Shown here one piece after another: positions 43,260 through 55,767 of a stretch of 64,000 nt of DNA; the stretch's first letter is position 1, and each line of letters opens with the position of its first letter. The notes under the pieces are model-generated. The model did not search any database. It saw nothing but the letters and a program-made list of their open reading frames with translations, and was not told where the DNA came from. The stretch covers positions 42,669,968-42,733,967 of the forward strand of contig NC_091160.1 in the NCBI RefSeq assembly GCF_040958095.1. Reading direction: 5' to 3'. The DNA is from Procambarus clarkii. Its lineage: Eukaryota; Arthropoda; Malacostraca; Decapoda; Cambaridae. The position numbers and the translations under genes are program-made.

Positions 43260-43400
43260 CTAGGACACATCAAGCATTTATGCAACCACTTATGAACCTT
43301 GTACATCTTTCAACAGTCACGGCAGCTTTGTTTATTTTTATTGAATAGCGTACGAGCACCGAAGCTCTATGAGGTTGTTTATAACAATAATAATCTTTGA
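43260..43400 (+). mobile_element. half copy of palindromic family P2
   Basis: It has acatcaagcatttatgcaac and acggcagctttgtttat, matching one arm of the element at 33690-33945. Confidence 0.65.
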
Positions 43401-43404
43401 TTAT

Positions 43405-44955
43405 TACTGTTGTGTGTTTTCATTATACAGTATTTATACAGTTCTGTAAGATAATCCTTCTCTATTAAAACTATTATGCACCCCCTTGCAGCTTGATACA
43501 CTGCACAATTAAGGATACTGTATTTTGAATAAGCAATCTTGATTCCAGTCATTTTTGCAATTTTGCAAATACCTGTATTGATAGTTAACTGGAATATAGA
43601 GTCCTGTATAAACACACGTAAGAGTAGGCTACAGTATCGAGACCGCTTTCTACATGCCGATATATTATTAAAAAACTACAAACACCTTATAATGAAGGTA
43701 ATATGATGCAGGTAATTTTAGAAAGTGTACCTTTACTAGCAATATTATCTTGATGACTAACAGCAAGATAATACATAAAAATATGTAAATTTTCAAACTG
43801 ATTTTTGTAATGTCATTTATAGGATAATAATTGTAATAAACATTAAATGGTCATCCATGTTTATACTTGGTGTTATTGTACACAGTGCTGTAAATTTTTT
43901 CCCCATTTTCTTTCATGTTATAGCTTGAAAAAACATTAGTTTGGTTCGTGCATGAAACACATATGCTACAAAATGGCGTCAATCTCACCGTCCAGAATAG
44001 ATACTGTACAAGATTTTCGCTACAGCATTCAGTAATTTTGCCAAAATAAATTACTTCACAATTTTGATACTATCATATTCGGGGGGATATATTTGCAATG
44101 CAACTTTTGTATTTTTTATTGACTGCTAGCACTGATTTGGGTTGATAAACAGCTTGTTACAACCATAATACAGTACAGTACATTCATGGAATTATCTTCA
44201 AGAGGAAATATGGTTGTGGTTGTTTACTTGGGAGGTTGAAAACAATCTATGCTATGTTCCGATGGTAAGTCATTAATTAGGAGAACAAATCCACCATTGA
44301 ATGTAATGAAGCCCCTCTTTCTGGTGCTTCATTACATTACATGGTGGGTCTCTGGAACAGAGCGCCACTCACAATAGCCCTTCCAGAAGAGCAAAGTGAA
44401 CACCAAAACAGATACGAGTTGCAATGAACCAGTAGTATAATGAATATGTCGGTTTTTAACTCTTGACCCATGCACTTGACATCTGTGTACGTGCTATACA
44501 CTTTGCGTTGTATACCTACTGTTGTGCATAATTCCTATCTTCCTCTTAATGCTTCCTCAACTATTAATGGCTTGGGGAAGCAAGACAAAGCTGTGTTTGT
44601 ACGTCACAGTTTCTTGTTCGAGAGATATTTTGTGATAGTCGTTACATTCAAGTGTTACCCTCTGAACAATCATAGGAATTATAGCATAATGCCACATAGT
44701 GCCTCACTGTTGCTGCTGGTGCCTCTGTTATTGTATACATCAGTACCTCACTTACAGTGATGGAAATGAAGGTATGCGTAGGTGTGCAGTGTATACCTAT
44801 CTCTCAATTTCCAAGATTTTTTGTTAAATTTCTGTAATAATGAGATACTAGCCTTTGTCAAATTTCGACCAATTAAAATTGTGTGTTTAAATATGGATGG
44901 ACCTCCTTGTGATCCCCTGAGTATAATCCTGGATGGTTTTAACATAAACAGTACA
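43405..44955. other. intergenic DNA, nothing recognised
   Basis: A short hairpin-like atgtaatgaagc/gcttcattacat lies at 44300-44340. No gene signature. Confidence 0.45.
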
Positions 44956-44959
44956 GTCC

Positions 44960-45118
44960 CTAGTTTCCAAAACCAGTGTATATTGTTCATTCGTTCCCAA
45001 AACCAGTATACAGTATACTGAACGTAGATCCCAAAACCAGCGTATATTGCATGTAATTCCAAAAACCAGTGTATATCTAGCTCCCAAAACCAGCGTATAC
45101 CTAACTCCCAAAATCCAT
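44960..45118. repeat. degenerate tandem of cccaaaaccagtgtatat
   Basis: Six copies of about 22-33 bp with variable spacing. Confidence 0.8.
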
Positions 45119-45129
45119 TTCCATCACTG

Positions 45130-46450
45130 CTCACTTAACAACATCTTGCAAACTAAACTTCTTAAAGTAGGATATTCACATCAGTCCAGTGCATAATGAT
45201 GCGACGAGTATGCTGCCCAAGGCATGAAAACGGGTGATTCACGTGGATATAATGTTTACGTTTTAGAAGTCCTGGCTAAGTGAGGTATATATGTACCATT
45301 TGAAGACTGTAACATATTTCATTTAGCTAGAAAGAGGTTAGTGTCAATTTGTTATGACAATCCAAAGACTTAGAATCTTGTCATTAACAGAACTCAGACA
45401 ATTTTATTCATAAGCTGTATATTCTCTTGTGCTTGTTCCTGTTCATTTCATGTACTGCTTCATCAAAGTAAGCTAAGATCATAGTTCTGTTCCTGGTATG
45501 TACTGTAATAATGTGATAAGATGAAATAAGTGCTTTAATACTGACTAGTTAAAGTTGTAAGGAACTTCCAGTTCATATTTGCCTGAGCACTCATTTATGT
45601 AATTATTAAAAGGCATATCAGGACTGTAGACTGGTTCTAAAGCTGTCTTTAGACTGTTTGTGTTCCTTTATTTTAAGGATCTCATCATTTACATAAATCT
45701 TCATCGGGGTGAGGAATTTTAAGAGGTATATTTATTGTCTGAAGTAATTAATTTATAATTACTTTAATATAATTATATCCAAAAATTAATCTTTTAATAT
45801 CCTTTAGTCATGCATCGAGTAATTATCAACAGAAAGCACCAAGTCGGGAAGACTATGTAGCACCGTGTGTTGCGGGATATTCAGAAGGCACAAAAGATCA
45901 CTCAGGATGCCAATACAAGAACAAGGAGCAAATGATATCAAAGATATCAGTTTCATCAAGGATTCTATTGAGGGATCGGGTGTCCCAAATGGACAGCGTG
46001 CATTCAGTTAATGAATAACGGATGACTTTTGGCACATCATAATTGTACCATATTAAAAGTGAGATACTGTACTGTCAAAGGTGTTAATATTACAGATATA
46101 ATTAAAAATAAATACAGTAATATATAACCTAAGTACAGTATACACATGGATTAAAATGCCAATTGAAGATAAAACTTAAAAGCAAGATCATCAACTTTAA
46201 AAAAAAAAATCATCCAAGAAATTTAAAAATATGCAGCATATCAATGTGTTAAATTTATTAAAAGCCATAACACACACTGAAATGAAATTTGCATGTGGTA
46301 ATTTGAAGCCATAAACTGTAATGGGATTGAACCTGCATTCCTGTACATAAGTAATGCTCTTGTGAGTTTATGAAAAATTAGCACGTTTGTAAAATGACTA
46401 GACATTCAATTAGAAATTAAAGGCAAATAATGAACTGACAGCTGTTGATT
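45130..46450. other. intergenic DNA, nothing recognised
   Basis: No coding motif or element recognised in about 1.3 kb. Confidence 0.45.
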
Positions 46451-46454
46451 AGCA

Positions 46455-46860
46455 CCTTTAGGTGAACCCCCGCCGCAGGTCCGGTAGGAGGCCCCCCTCC
46501 CTGGCTGCACGTCCGATGGGAGGCCTGACACCCCGCCGCACGTCCGGTGGGAGACCCGACCCCCTGCTGTACGTCCGGTGGGAGGCTCAACCCCCCACAG
46601 CACATCCGGTGGGAGGCCCAACCCCACCGCCGCACATCCGGTGGGAGGCCCAACCCCCCGCCGCACGTCCAATGGGCAGCCGAACCCCCTCCACACGTCC
46701 GGTGGGGAGCCGAACCCCCGCCACATGTCTGGTGGTAAGCCGTACCCCTGCCACATGTCCGGTGAAAAGCTGAACCCCAGCCAAACGTCCGATGGGAAGC
46801 CAAACCCCCGCCACACGTCTGTGGGAGTTAAACCCTCGCCACACATCTGTGGATGTTGAC
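46455..46860. repeat. 28-31-bp GC-rich minisatellite, about 14 copies
   Basis: The unit contains cgcacgtccggtgggaggcc and aaccccc. Copies on the right side are more diverged and shorter. It is an isolated GC-rich island in AT-rich DNA. Confidence 0.93.
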
Positions 46861-47039
46861 CCACAAACTGCAAATAGTGGTTACTAACTCAAGGAAAGAT
46901 TACAACTTTCAAAATACATTGTAACCACATTTGTATCAAAGGTAATACAGACTGTATGCCAGAATGTTCTACATGATGTTCATTAGATATCAAACTATAA
47001 TGACTTACACCTTATAAATTTAACCCGGCACTACACAAA

Positions 47040-47345
47040 ATTAGAAAACGTGTATTCAAAATGAAGCCATGATGATAATGCTTGGTGCTCCCAGATGTAC
47101 AAGAATCATCAACATGAGGGAGGAGCTAAGAATACCAACCATATAGAAAGGAATTGTGCAGAAAAACACAACCTTTTATAGCGAGGTCACGAGAGCTTAG
47201 ATATCACCAGCACGGCTTGGAGACAAACTGTCTGATGCTGATGACAGGCCAATAAGTGCTTTCAACACACCAACAGGTAACTTGTATACAAAATGGCCAC
47301 GTAGAACTGCCAACAGCATCAGTTTAATACTGTATTCCTATTGTG
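47040..47345 (+). pseudogene. LINE fragment
   Basis: The frame reads MLGAPRCTRIINMREELRIP and, after stops, RPISAFNTPTGNLYTKWP. The GAPR(C/W)T...N(M/L)..EL pattern is common after the RT domain of non-LTR elements. Heavily decayed. Confidence 0.5.
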
Positions 47346-47349
47346 AGCA

Positions 47350-48055
47350 AATATTTGACCCCACCAGAATGTGAACCCTGAATGGTCAAGGATCACTCCT
47401 TTTCTTCTTTTTTGATAGTAGGTGCAGTTTGCATGAAGGGTTTGTCCACTGGCCATTCGTTTTGTCATCACACTCACCCAGTACATACTACATCACCCTT
47501 TTACATATCCTACATAAATTAATAAAAATACTATTGCTTTCCATATGTTATTAACAAAGAATTATTACAAGATCAACATAGTACAGTATATACAAATAAA
47601 TTTACAATATAAATAGATAAATGTATAGATAGTACCCAGTATGAGTACAGTATAGTCAATACATTAAATATTTACTCAGTACAGTACATTAATAAATAAA
47701 ACAAAATCCAGTTTCATTAATTAATATGAAAATGGAAGCCTTAATTCTACATTATTATTAACACTTAACACACACATACATTACAATGTGTAAAGCTTTT
47801 TTACTATGCATGTTGTAGTTCTATGAATAAAAAATTAATCTATTACGTATTGTATTTCAATACAAAAAAATATTAGGCAAAAAGTACATTCATTTAAGCA
47901 AATAGGCCTATGAGATACATATATGCAGGCATGACCAAATGTCAAAAATGAAAAGCCACAAAGTTCAGGCTAAATATTAATCAATAACAATAAGTAATTT
48001 TATTGGGGACAGAAAGCCTGTGTATGTACATATGTACATGTGTGTGTGTGTGTTT
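47350..48055. other. intergenic DNA, nothing recognised
   Basis: AT-rich sequence with tacagta motifs and a (GT)n at 48035-48053. Confidence 0.45.
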
Positions 48056-48059
48056 TACC

Positions 48060-48320
48060 TGTGTTTTTACCTAAGTGTAGTTACAGGATGAGAGTTATGC
48101 TCGTGGTGTCCCGTCTTCCCAGTACAGTATTTTTTATCATGTAACACACTGAAACTATTGATGCTTTTGGCCTCCACTAGTTTCGCACTTAATTAACTTG
48201 CTCCAACTGTCTATCACTGTTTGCAAAAGAAAACTTTATAATATTCTTTCAGCACCTTTGTTTCCTTAGCTTGAATCTATGACCTCTTATTCTTGGAAGT
48301 TTCTTATTGCAGGAATACCT
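48060..48320 (-). pseudogene. LINE 3' fragment, same family as 51400-51600
   Basis: The reverse complement contains gggaagacgggacaccacga and gttggagcaagttaatt-type text, matching the RT C-terminus at 51400-51600. Other scraps are at 54405-54490, 59275-59540 and 60728-60800. Confidence 0.7.
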
Positions 48321-48499
48321 TTTTGTCAATTTGGTCAATTCCCTCTGTGTACTTGCCTAGTTGTGCTTGCGGGGGTTGAGCTTTGGCTCATTGGTCCCTC
48401 ATTGAGTGTGTGTGTGTGTGCGCATGTACTTCCCTATTTGTGCATCACTCGCCTCAAGTGCACATATGAGAGGGCATGTGTATGTACAATGTTACTTAT

Positions 48500-48640
48500 A
48501 ATGAGGTCCCACCTCAAGGTGGAACTACTGACCCTCCCCTAAGATGCATCGCCCACAAGCTAACTCTTGGATACCTATTTACTATTAGGTGAACAGAGGC
48601 AATAAGCGATTTGAAACGTGTTCAACCATTTGTTTTATAA
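48500..48640 (-). mobile_element. SINE family B, partial
   Basis: It contains gaactactgaccctcccct and the core tactattaggtgaacagagg. Confidence 0.65.
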
Positions 48641-48869
48641 GGAACAAATGGGTCTGACTAAAAAAGACAATAAACAATGTGAAATAGCGTTCAACAGTTG
48701 TCCTCTGCCAAACAGTACAACATACATTACTAGAAATGAGCTACCAAAATCCCATATTAGGTTTCCACAAGCTGGCTTGCCAACCAAGAGACCTACTGCA
48801 CCCACATGAATTATAACATACTCAGCTCCTCCGAGGTCAGAGCAGTTTACACAAGTGTTCATTGCTAAA

Positions 48870-49160
48870 AAGGTAATGTTTTTTTTTAATATACAGTATA
48901 TATATACAACAGTTCTTATATTCTTGTACAGCCACTAGCACACACAGTGTTTCAGGTAAGTCCTTAATCCTAATATTCCCTGGAATACGACCCGTCAAAT
49001 TGTTTAACAACCAGATACCCATTTTACTGTTAGGTAAACAGAGGCTACAGTTAAGGATTGGTGCCTAGTAAATCCTCTCCTGCCAGAATACGAACCCAGG
49101 CCAAAGTGCTCGTGAAATGCCAGGAGAGTGTCTTACCCCTACACCACGAGGGACTGCCAC
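48870..49160 (-). mobile_element. SINE family C, near full length
   Basis: On the minus strand: tRNA head ctcgtggtgtaggggtaaga with a B-box-like gggttcgtattc, core ttaactgtagcctctgttta, then ggattaaggacttacctgaa and an A-rich tail (poly-T near 48880). Confidence 0.8.
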
Positions 49161-49164
49161 AGGG

Positions 49165-49625
49165 ATTTATTAATAATACATAAATTTTTGGCTATTAAAA
49201 CTTTACATAAAAAGGCCTGCAGAGATCTTTCAATCTTCCAAATATTTTTTTTTAACTTGGCTCGTGAACAAATTTAAACAATGATGAAATACAAACTTTC
49301 AGTTGTAATTTTGTAAATCATAGATGCTGTAATTACAGTATATACGAGAATGTGGCAGCCACAATGGTAATTCAGTTGGTGTACGAGTATACAGGAGCCC
49401 AACAGTGAACAATTAATGGTATGCAGCTGTTTAATGTCTTGTAGACATACTGAAATAAACTTAAGACAATTAAAGCAGAATTACAGTACCACGCTAATAC
49501 AATAAAAGGTTCTAAAGTGTAGAAAAGCCTTCCATATATGCAATTAAATGCTTCATGACCTTTAATATATTTAAAAGAAACAGATACGCAATTATTATTT
49601 AAAAATCAATCTGAATGTTTTCCTG
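49165..49625. other. intergenic DNA, nothing recognised
   Basis: No feature seen in about 460 bp. Confidence 0.4.
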
Positions 49626-49627
49626 TT

Positions 49628-49745
49628 GTCAGGGGACAGGAAGCCTATTAGGCTCATCGAGGTCCCCCCCCCTCCCCCTACCACCACTACCATCCCAGGG
49701 CAACGACTGACCCTCCACAGGGTGCAACCCACAATGTTCAGACTG
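49628..49745 (-). mobile_element. SINE family B tail
   Basis: ggggacaggaagcctattag through acagggtgcaacccacaatg is the 3' part of the family B consensus in reverse orientation. It abuts an RT remnant. Confidence 0.65.
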
Positions 49746-50910
49746 TCCATTGGTTCAGAAATGGTAAATCATACCTCATAGGTTTAATAGAATTCTATGA
49801 TCAAGCAACAAAAATTAGGCAAGAAAGAGAAGGATGGGCAGACTGCATTTTCTTGGACTGTCAGAAAGCCTTTGACACAGTACCCCATAAAAGGCTGCTA
49901 CAAAAGTTGATGCAACAGGCAGGAGAGAAAGGTAAGGTGTTTCAGTGGATAAGGGAGTATCTAAGTAACAGGAAACAATGAGTAACTGTGAGGGGGAAAG
50001 AAATCAGGGTGGCGAGATGTCACCAGTGGAGTCCCACAGGGCTCTGTACTTGAACTATCTTGTTTCTAATACTGTATATGTAAACGATCTTCCAGAGGGA
50101 ATAGACTCATTCCTCTCAATGTTTGCTGATGATGCAAAAATTAAGAGAAGAATCAAGACAGATGAAGATAGACAGAGACTAAAGGATGACCTGGACAAAC
50201 TGGAGGAATGGTCTAGAAAATGGCTGCTAAAGTTCAACTCAGGAAAGTACAAAGTAATGAAATTAGATGAAGGAAGCAGAAGGCTGAACACAAGGTACCA
50301 TCTGGGAGGTGAAACCCTACAAGAGTCAAATAGAAAGATCTGGGGGTTGATATCACAATGAACCTGTCCCCAGAAGCCCACATCAAAAGGATGTCATCAG
50401 CGGCATATGCAAGATTGGCCAACATAAGAACTGCCTTTAGAAACGTGTGTAAGGAATCGTTCAGGACCTTCAGGACACCACCTATGTCACACCAATCCTG
50501 GAATACGCAGCTCCAGCCTGGAGTCCATACCTAGTTAAACGCAAGAAAAAGTTAGAGAAGATTCAAAGGTATGCCACCAGACTAGTTCTGGAACTGAGAG
50601 GTATGAACTATGAGGCAAGGCTTAGGGAGCTGAACCTCCAGTCCCTGGAAAATAGAAGAGTAAGGGGAGACATGATAACCACCTACAAAATTCTCAGGGG
50701 AATTGACAGGGTGAACAAAGATAAACTCTTTAGCGTGGGTGGAACATGAACCAGGGGACACAGGTGGAGACTGAGTACCCAAATGAGCCACAGAGACATT
50801 AGAAAGAACTTTTTCCAGTGTCAAAGTAGTTAACAGGTGGAATGCATTAGGCAGTGATGTGGTGGAGGCTGACTCCATACACAGTTTCAAATGTAGATAT
50901 GATAAGAGCC
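49745..50910 (+). pseudogene. non-LTR reverse transcriptase remnant with core motifs
   Basis: Readable segments in order: GWADCIFLDCQKAFDTVPHK with RLLQKL (RT motif with catalytic Asp), YVNDLPEGIDSFLSMFADDA (the FADD active-site box), EEWSRKWLLKFNSGKYKVMK, then AAYARLANIRTAF, ILEYAAPAWSPYLVKRKKKL and the C-terminal region. Several stops and frameshifts (around 49980, 50050, 50360, 50460) break it. The layout fits CR1/Jockey-like LINEs. The endonuclease is absent. Confidence 0.85.
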
Positions 50911-50924
50911 CAGTAGGCTCAGGA

Positions 50925-51670
50925 ATCTGTACAGAACAAGAGCTATGATGAGAGGTTAGAGGCATTAAGTATGCCAAAACTAGAAGACAAAAAAGAGGAG
51001 ATATCATCACTACATACAGAATAGTAACAGGAATCAGTAAAATTGATAGGGCAGAACTCCCAAGACCTGGAACTTCAAGAACAGTCTCCGTGGTGTAGTG
51101 GCAAGACACTCGCCTGGCGTTCCGCGAGCGCTATGTCATGGGTTCATATCCTGGCCGGGGAGGATTTACTGGGCGCAATTCCTTAACTGTAGCCTCTGTT
51201 TAACGCAACAGTAAAATGTGTTACTTGGATGAAAAAACGATTCTTCGCGGCAGGGGATCGTATTCCAGGGACCATAGGATTAAGGACTTGCCCGAAACGC
51301 TACGCGTACTAGTGGCTGTACAAGAATGTAACAACTCTTGTATATATCTCAAAAAAAAAAAAAAAAAAAAAACCAAGAGGCCATAGATATAAACTAACTA
51401 AACAAAGATGCAGAAGGAATATAAGAAAATTAAATTTTGCAAACAGAGTGGTAGACGGTTGGAACAAGTTAGGTGAGAAGGTGGTGGAGGTAAAAACCAT
51501 CAGTAGTTTCAAAGCGTTATACTTAGTACGACAAAGAGTGCTGGGAAGACGGGACACCACGAGCATAACTCATCCTGTAACCACACTTAGGTAATTACCA
51601 GTAGATTGACGGTCGAGAGGCGGGACCAAAGAGCCAAAGCTCAACCCCTGCAAGCACAACTAGGTGAGCA
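50925..51670 (+). pseudogene. second LINE C-terminal fragment split by a SINE
   Basis: PKLEDKKEEISSLHTEIVTG lies before the SINE at 51080-51373 and RGHRYKLTKQRCRRNIRKLN, then VVDGWNKLGEKVVEVKTISS, after it. The 3' UTR includes gacgggacaccacgagcata. It directly follows the larger RT remnant, so it may be a second copy or a rearranged part. Confidence 0.75.
51080..51373 (+). mobile_element. SINE family C, full length with poly-A tail
   Basis: The tRNA head ctccgtggtgtagtggcaag has a good A box and a B-box-like gggttcatatcc. The body contains taactgtagcctctgtttaa, then gcccgaaacgctacgcgtac and actcttgtatatatctc, and ends in about 22 A. It is inserted in a LINE frame. The 3' body matches LINE 3' ends here, suggesting tail sharing. 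Confidence 0.85.
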
Positions 51671-51774
51671 CAATAATAACCTAACCCCTGGCCCCCCACC
51701 ACCCTACACCACACCAACCTTCACCTTCTACCACTGCGTGGCATTCATGTTCGTCTAGGATCTCTCCACCTACC

Positions 51775-51965
51775 GTCCAACCACTTGGGCTGGACGGTAG
51801 AGCGACGGTCTCACATCATGCAAGTCGGAGTTCAATCCCCGACCGTCCACAAGTGGTTGGGCACCATTCCTTCCCTCTGTCCCATCCCAAATCCTTATCC
51901 TGACCCCTTCCAGGTGCTATAGTCATAATGGCTTGGTGCTTTCCCTTGATAATTCTCTCCCTTCA
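51775..51965 (+). mobile_element. SINE family A
   Basis: The head gggctggacggtagagcgac and body to ttcccttgataattctctcc are complete; this is a good reference copy. Confidence 0.8.
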
Positions 51966-51979
51966 CCTCTGTCGACTTC

Positions 51980-52145
51980 GTTCCCGACTCACAACCCGGG
52001 GACCCGAGTTTGATTCCCGGGCAGGGCAGAAATGGCTGGCCACGTCTCCCCTCACCGAATGCCTCTGTTCACCTAGCAGTAAATAGGTACCGTTAGTTAG
52101 CTAATAACGAGCGACAGGTATACACAGGCTTCCTGTCCCCCGACA
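51980..52145 (+). mobile_element. SINE family B
   Basis: The B-box-like gagtttgattcccgg, core gttcacctagcagtaaatag and tail aggcttcctgtcccc are present; the middle is deleted. Confidence 0.7.
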
Positions 52146-52329
52146 TGAGGAATTAATATCTAACGAGGTCACTGGTTTTGTACCCTGTATAGGCCTCGAT
52201 AAATATTGTTGAAAGTCTATTATAGTGGACATACATAAAGCAGCTACAAATAAGAAAAAATAACCTTTAAAAGGATAATGAACGAAACAAGCGGTGTGCG
52301 TAAGGGCCCTATATTCGTGCCCTGAACTA

Positions 52330-52712
52330 CCTAGGCCTACTGAGTCAAGCACTGTAACCTAGGCCTACTGAGCCAAGCACTGTAGCCTAGGCCTACTGAG
52401 CCAAGCACTGTAGCCTAGGCCTACTGAGTCAAGCACTGTAGCCTGGGCCCACTGAGCCAAGCACTGTAGCCTAGGCCTACTGAGTCAAGGACTGTACCCT
52501 AGGCCTACTGAGCCAAGCACTGTACCCTAGGCCTACCGAGTCAAGCACTGTAGCCTGGGCCTACCGAACCAAGCACTGTAGCCTGGGCCTACTGAGCCAA
52601 GCACTGTACCCTAGGCCTACTGAGCCAAGCACTGTAGCCTAGGCCTACTGAGCCAAGCACTGTACCCTAGGCCTACCGGGTCAAGCACGGTAGCCTAGGC
52701 CTACTTAACTAG
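52330..52712. repeat. 28-bp minisatellite, about 13 copies
   Basis: The unit contains taggcctactgagccaagca and ctgtagcc; variants alternate agcc/agtc and tagcc/taccc. Confidence 0.95.
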
Positions 52713-52974
52713 AGAAGCATCACTTAAGGTATCACCATTGACACTTGAGGGCTTGTGAGTGGTACTGTGTCCGCTGATACACTACACCTCTGACCAATCA
52801 CCGCGGGGGTAGTTAAGGGAGTTAATTGCTCTTAACTACTGGCAGATAACCACCACTATACACACACACGCCACAACGAACACTTCCAGCAAATGAAACA
52901 CCTTTGGTAGATACAAACTCTCTCAACCAACGTCTCGTGCGAGTAAACGCTTCTGACGACCATTATGTGACTCG

Positions 52975-52999
52975 TATAATAATAATAATATTATTAATA

Positions 53000-53058
<59 letters not shown>

Positions 53059-53097
53059 TAATAATAATAATAATAATGATAATAATAATAACAATAT
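52975..53097. repeat. (AAT)n microsatellite
   Basis: An almost pure aataataat run with a few aatgat interruptions. Confidence 0.97.
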
Positions 53098-53217
53098 ATT
53101 TTATTTATACAAAATACAGACTAAATTACCTTACAATAATTTACCTGAATGTATATTTATACCGTTACAAGCCAAAATTTTTGGCAAATTATAATTTCTT
53201 GTCACTTATTAATATCA

Positions 53218-53390
53218 TACCCGTTATCAGGGACAGGAAGCCTGTATACGTATAGGCGTGCATCGAGGCCCTCACCTCTGTAGGTCAAACTACTGACCTT
53301 TCCCAGGATGCAACTAACATGAAGAGTAGTCTGTCTCTCAGCTATCTCTATTTACAGCTTGGTGAACAGAAACATCAGGTGAAAATTCTG
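53218..53390 (-). mobile_element. SINE family B
   Basis: A minus copy starting gggacaggaagcctgtatac with a degraded core and no clear head. Confidence 0.6.
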
Positions 53391-53479
53391 GTAAAATTTT
53401 CTTTGGAAGTGTTAGCTTCATTGAAATCATATAACTAAACCTTATACTCAAACGAATCTTTGACTTCAAGGAAAAGGAA

Positions 53480-53620
53480 TTATCTGTTAGATTATCTGCC
53501 CGAAACACTATGCATGTTAATGGTTTTACAAGAATGTAAAAACATCAATGCTATGTGCTCTCATAAACCCAATGTACCTTCTTGTATATATATATATAAA
53601 TAAATAAAGTAAAAAAAATA
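53480..53620 (+). mobile_element. LINE 3' end with A-rich tail
   Basis: It contains ctgcccgaaacactatgcat, tacaagaatgtaaaaacatc and a TAAA-rich end. Confidence 0.7.
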
Positions 53621-53629
53621 AATATATAA

Positions 53630-54130
53630 AAAACTTATTCAACTCTCTGGTGCGCCCCATCTAAACTACTGTATTCAACCATGAAGACTTTTGCAGAAAC
53701 CAACTTCAGAGCGACAAAATCCATTCCAGAAGCCACAGCTCTCGTACCAGGAAAGGTTGAGGGCCACATGTGCACAGAACCTGTACACCAGTTGACTGAC
53801 AGCTGAGAGGCGGGACGAAAGAGCCGAAGTCCAACCACTTCAAGCACAACTAGATGAGTATAGGGCTAACAACATTACAAATCAATTCAATTGTACAAGT
53901 CTCTGGTGCGCCCCCGCCTGTATTATTGCATGCAAGCATGCAGACCTCATCTTCAGAGGGACACAGCTGCTCTGGAGAAGGTGCAACACCGGGCAACAAA
54001 AGTCATTCCAGAGCTAAGTTAACTCTCGTATCAGGAACGGTTGAGGGCCACAGGGCTGATACTGCACACCAGGCATCACAGGGTTGATCTCACTGAAACT
54101 TTTATAATACTGAACAATCTGGAGGTTTAC
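53630..54130 (+). pseudogene. two partial copies of a LINE RT C-terminal region
   Basis: At 53895-54050 the frame reads LVRPRLYYCMQACRPHLQRD and ALEKVQHRATKVIPEL; a more decayed copy of the same stretch is at 53640-53800. The (L/V)VRP.LEY...W...Q....L..VQ.RA(T)K pattern is typical of the region after the LINE RT domain. Confidence 0.65.
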
Positions 54131-54404
54131 TTTACTTCATTTATTATGCACCCCATACCCATCGTGTGGGCGGTAGTGGAAAGGGTTACAGAGGCACATA
54201 ATGGGCTCAGGGACTGAACCCCACAATTCATTTAGCTAAGCAAGTTACATATCTTGATGAACTAGTTACACAATTCTATACACATCACCAATAAGCTCGA
54301 GACCGACCACAAGTACAGTTTCTTAATGAAGCAACTGACATATGAGGAGAGCTAGTGTCACAATTGATATGTTTGTCCTGCACACCACTCCCCCCCCCCA
54401 TCAA

Positions 54405-54490
54405 GTAATTACCTAAGTGTAGTTACAGGATGAGAGCTAAGCTCGTGGTGTCCCGTCTTCCCAGCACTCTTTGTCATATAACGCAAATTT
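54405..54490 (-). mobile_element. LINE 3' end scrap
   Basis: ctcgtggtgtcccgtcttcc flanked by the same text as at 59275, 60728 and, reversed, 51550. Confidence 0.7.
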
Positions 54491-54494
54491 GCAC

Positions 54495-54790
54495 AATTTT
54501 GGAGGGTGTTCATCCGGACAACTTCTTCTTCAAAGGAGCAACGGGTTCAAGCTCAACAAGCCACAATGTTGGACTGAGAACAGCATATGTTTCTTCACCC
54601 ATTGGGTTATTAACCCCATGGAACCGCCTACCCGCCCAAGCCGTAAATGCCAAAACTATACTTCAGTTCAAAATCCAGCTGGAAAAAGTCCTCGGGAACA
54701 ATGTGGGACCTTTTGACAAGCCTCTGGATTCCTGTCCCCTTAGAGGCCACTATAGAAAGAGTAGTACTCAGGTAAATTCAGGCAAAAATA
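54495..54790 (+). pseudogene. LINE C-terminal fragment
   Basis: The frame reads FKGATGSSSTSHNVGLRTAY and TPWNRLPAQAVNAKTILQFK with IQLEKVLGN. The W(N)RLP..V...T...FK..L pattern is the usual LINE terminus. Confidence 0.6.
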
Positions 54791-54864
54791 ATAATTGTTC
54801 CAGGTCGGGCCGAGGCTGTGTCCTCCTTCATGATAACACTTTACAATCTTATTATATGCCGTAT

Positions 54865-54984
<120 letters not shown>

Positions 54985-55239
54985 CATAGCTATCATGTAT
55001 ATCATCATAGATATATAATAATATATCAATTGGAAATATATCAATGGAAATATATATATATAACATAAGATATAGAAATACATATATACCGTATTATTGC
55101 CTATATGAAATGTACCAAACTCAGTTTAAGCTATAATTAACCCCTGTGCCATGTTGTTCTTGACATCTCCGTAGATATAAGTGAATATAAGTCATCATAT
55201 ACGGTATAGGAGGAGATGATATGTGTCCGGAGAGAAAGA

Positions 55240-55318
55240 AAAAGAGGGATTCGAACCCGCAGGGGGCGTGAGCCCAGGCGTCACAAGCTGGTTACAGGCG
55301 CCTGCTCCACACACACAC
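55240..55318 (-). mobile_element. tRNA-like SINE head
   Basis: The minus strand ends in a perfect B box gggttcgaatccc preceded by ggagcaggcgcctgtaacca. Not confirmed as a functional tRNA. Confidence 0.45.
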
Positions 55319-55477
55319 TCACACACACCTGTCTCTCTCTCTCTCTCTCTCTCATTGTGAGGTGTGAGGTGTGAGGGGGAGCTGCTGGTGAGGCCCTCCA
55401 CACTGCTCTTCTCCCTCACTCTTGACAGGGGGCAGGAAGGTGGGTTTGTTTACACTTTATTGACGGCTGGCAGGTGC

Positions 55478-55666
55478 GTAGGTGGTGTGTGTGTGTGTGT
55501 GTGTGTGGCAGGTGTGTGTTTGTGGGGTAGGTGTGTGTGTGTTTGTGTGGTAGGTGTGTGTGTGTGTGGCAGGTGTGTGTGTGTGGGGCAGGTGTGTGTG
55601 TGTGTGTGGCAGGTGTGTGTGTGGGGCAGGTGTGTGTGTGTGTGTGTGGCAGGTGTGTGTTTGGGG

Positions 55667-55706
<40 letters not shown>

Positions 55707-55766
55707 GCAGGTGTGTGTGTGTGTGTGGGGCAGGTGTGTGTGTGTGTGTGGGGCAGGTGTGTGGCA
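55478..55766. repeat. (GT)n-rich variant repeat
   Basis: gtgtgtgtgtggcaggtgtg and gtgtggggcaggtgtgtgtg units of variable length; a (GT)n minisatellite hybrid. Confidence 0.93.
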
Positions 55767-55767
55767 C

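Noticed and set aside
46500..46700. CpG island promoter
   Set aside because: GC content comes from a minisatellite; no gene starts nearby.
46406..46873. Open frames on both strands across a GC-rich stretch
   Set aside because: Minisatellite with 28-31-bp units; no protein family features.
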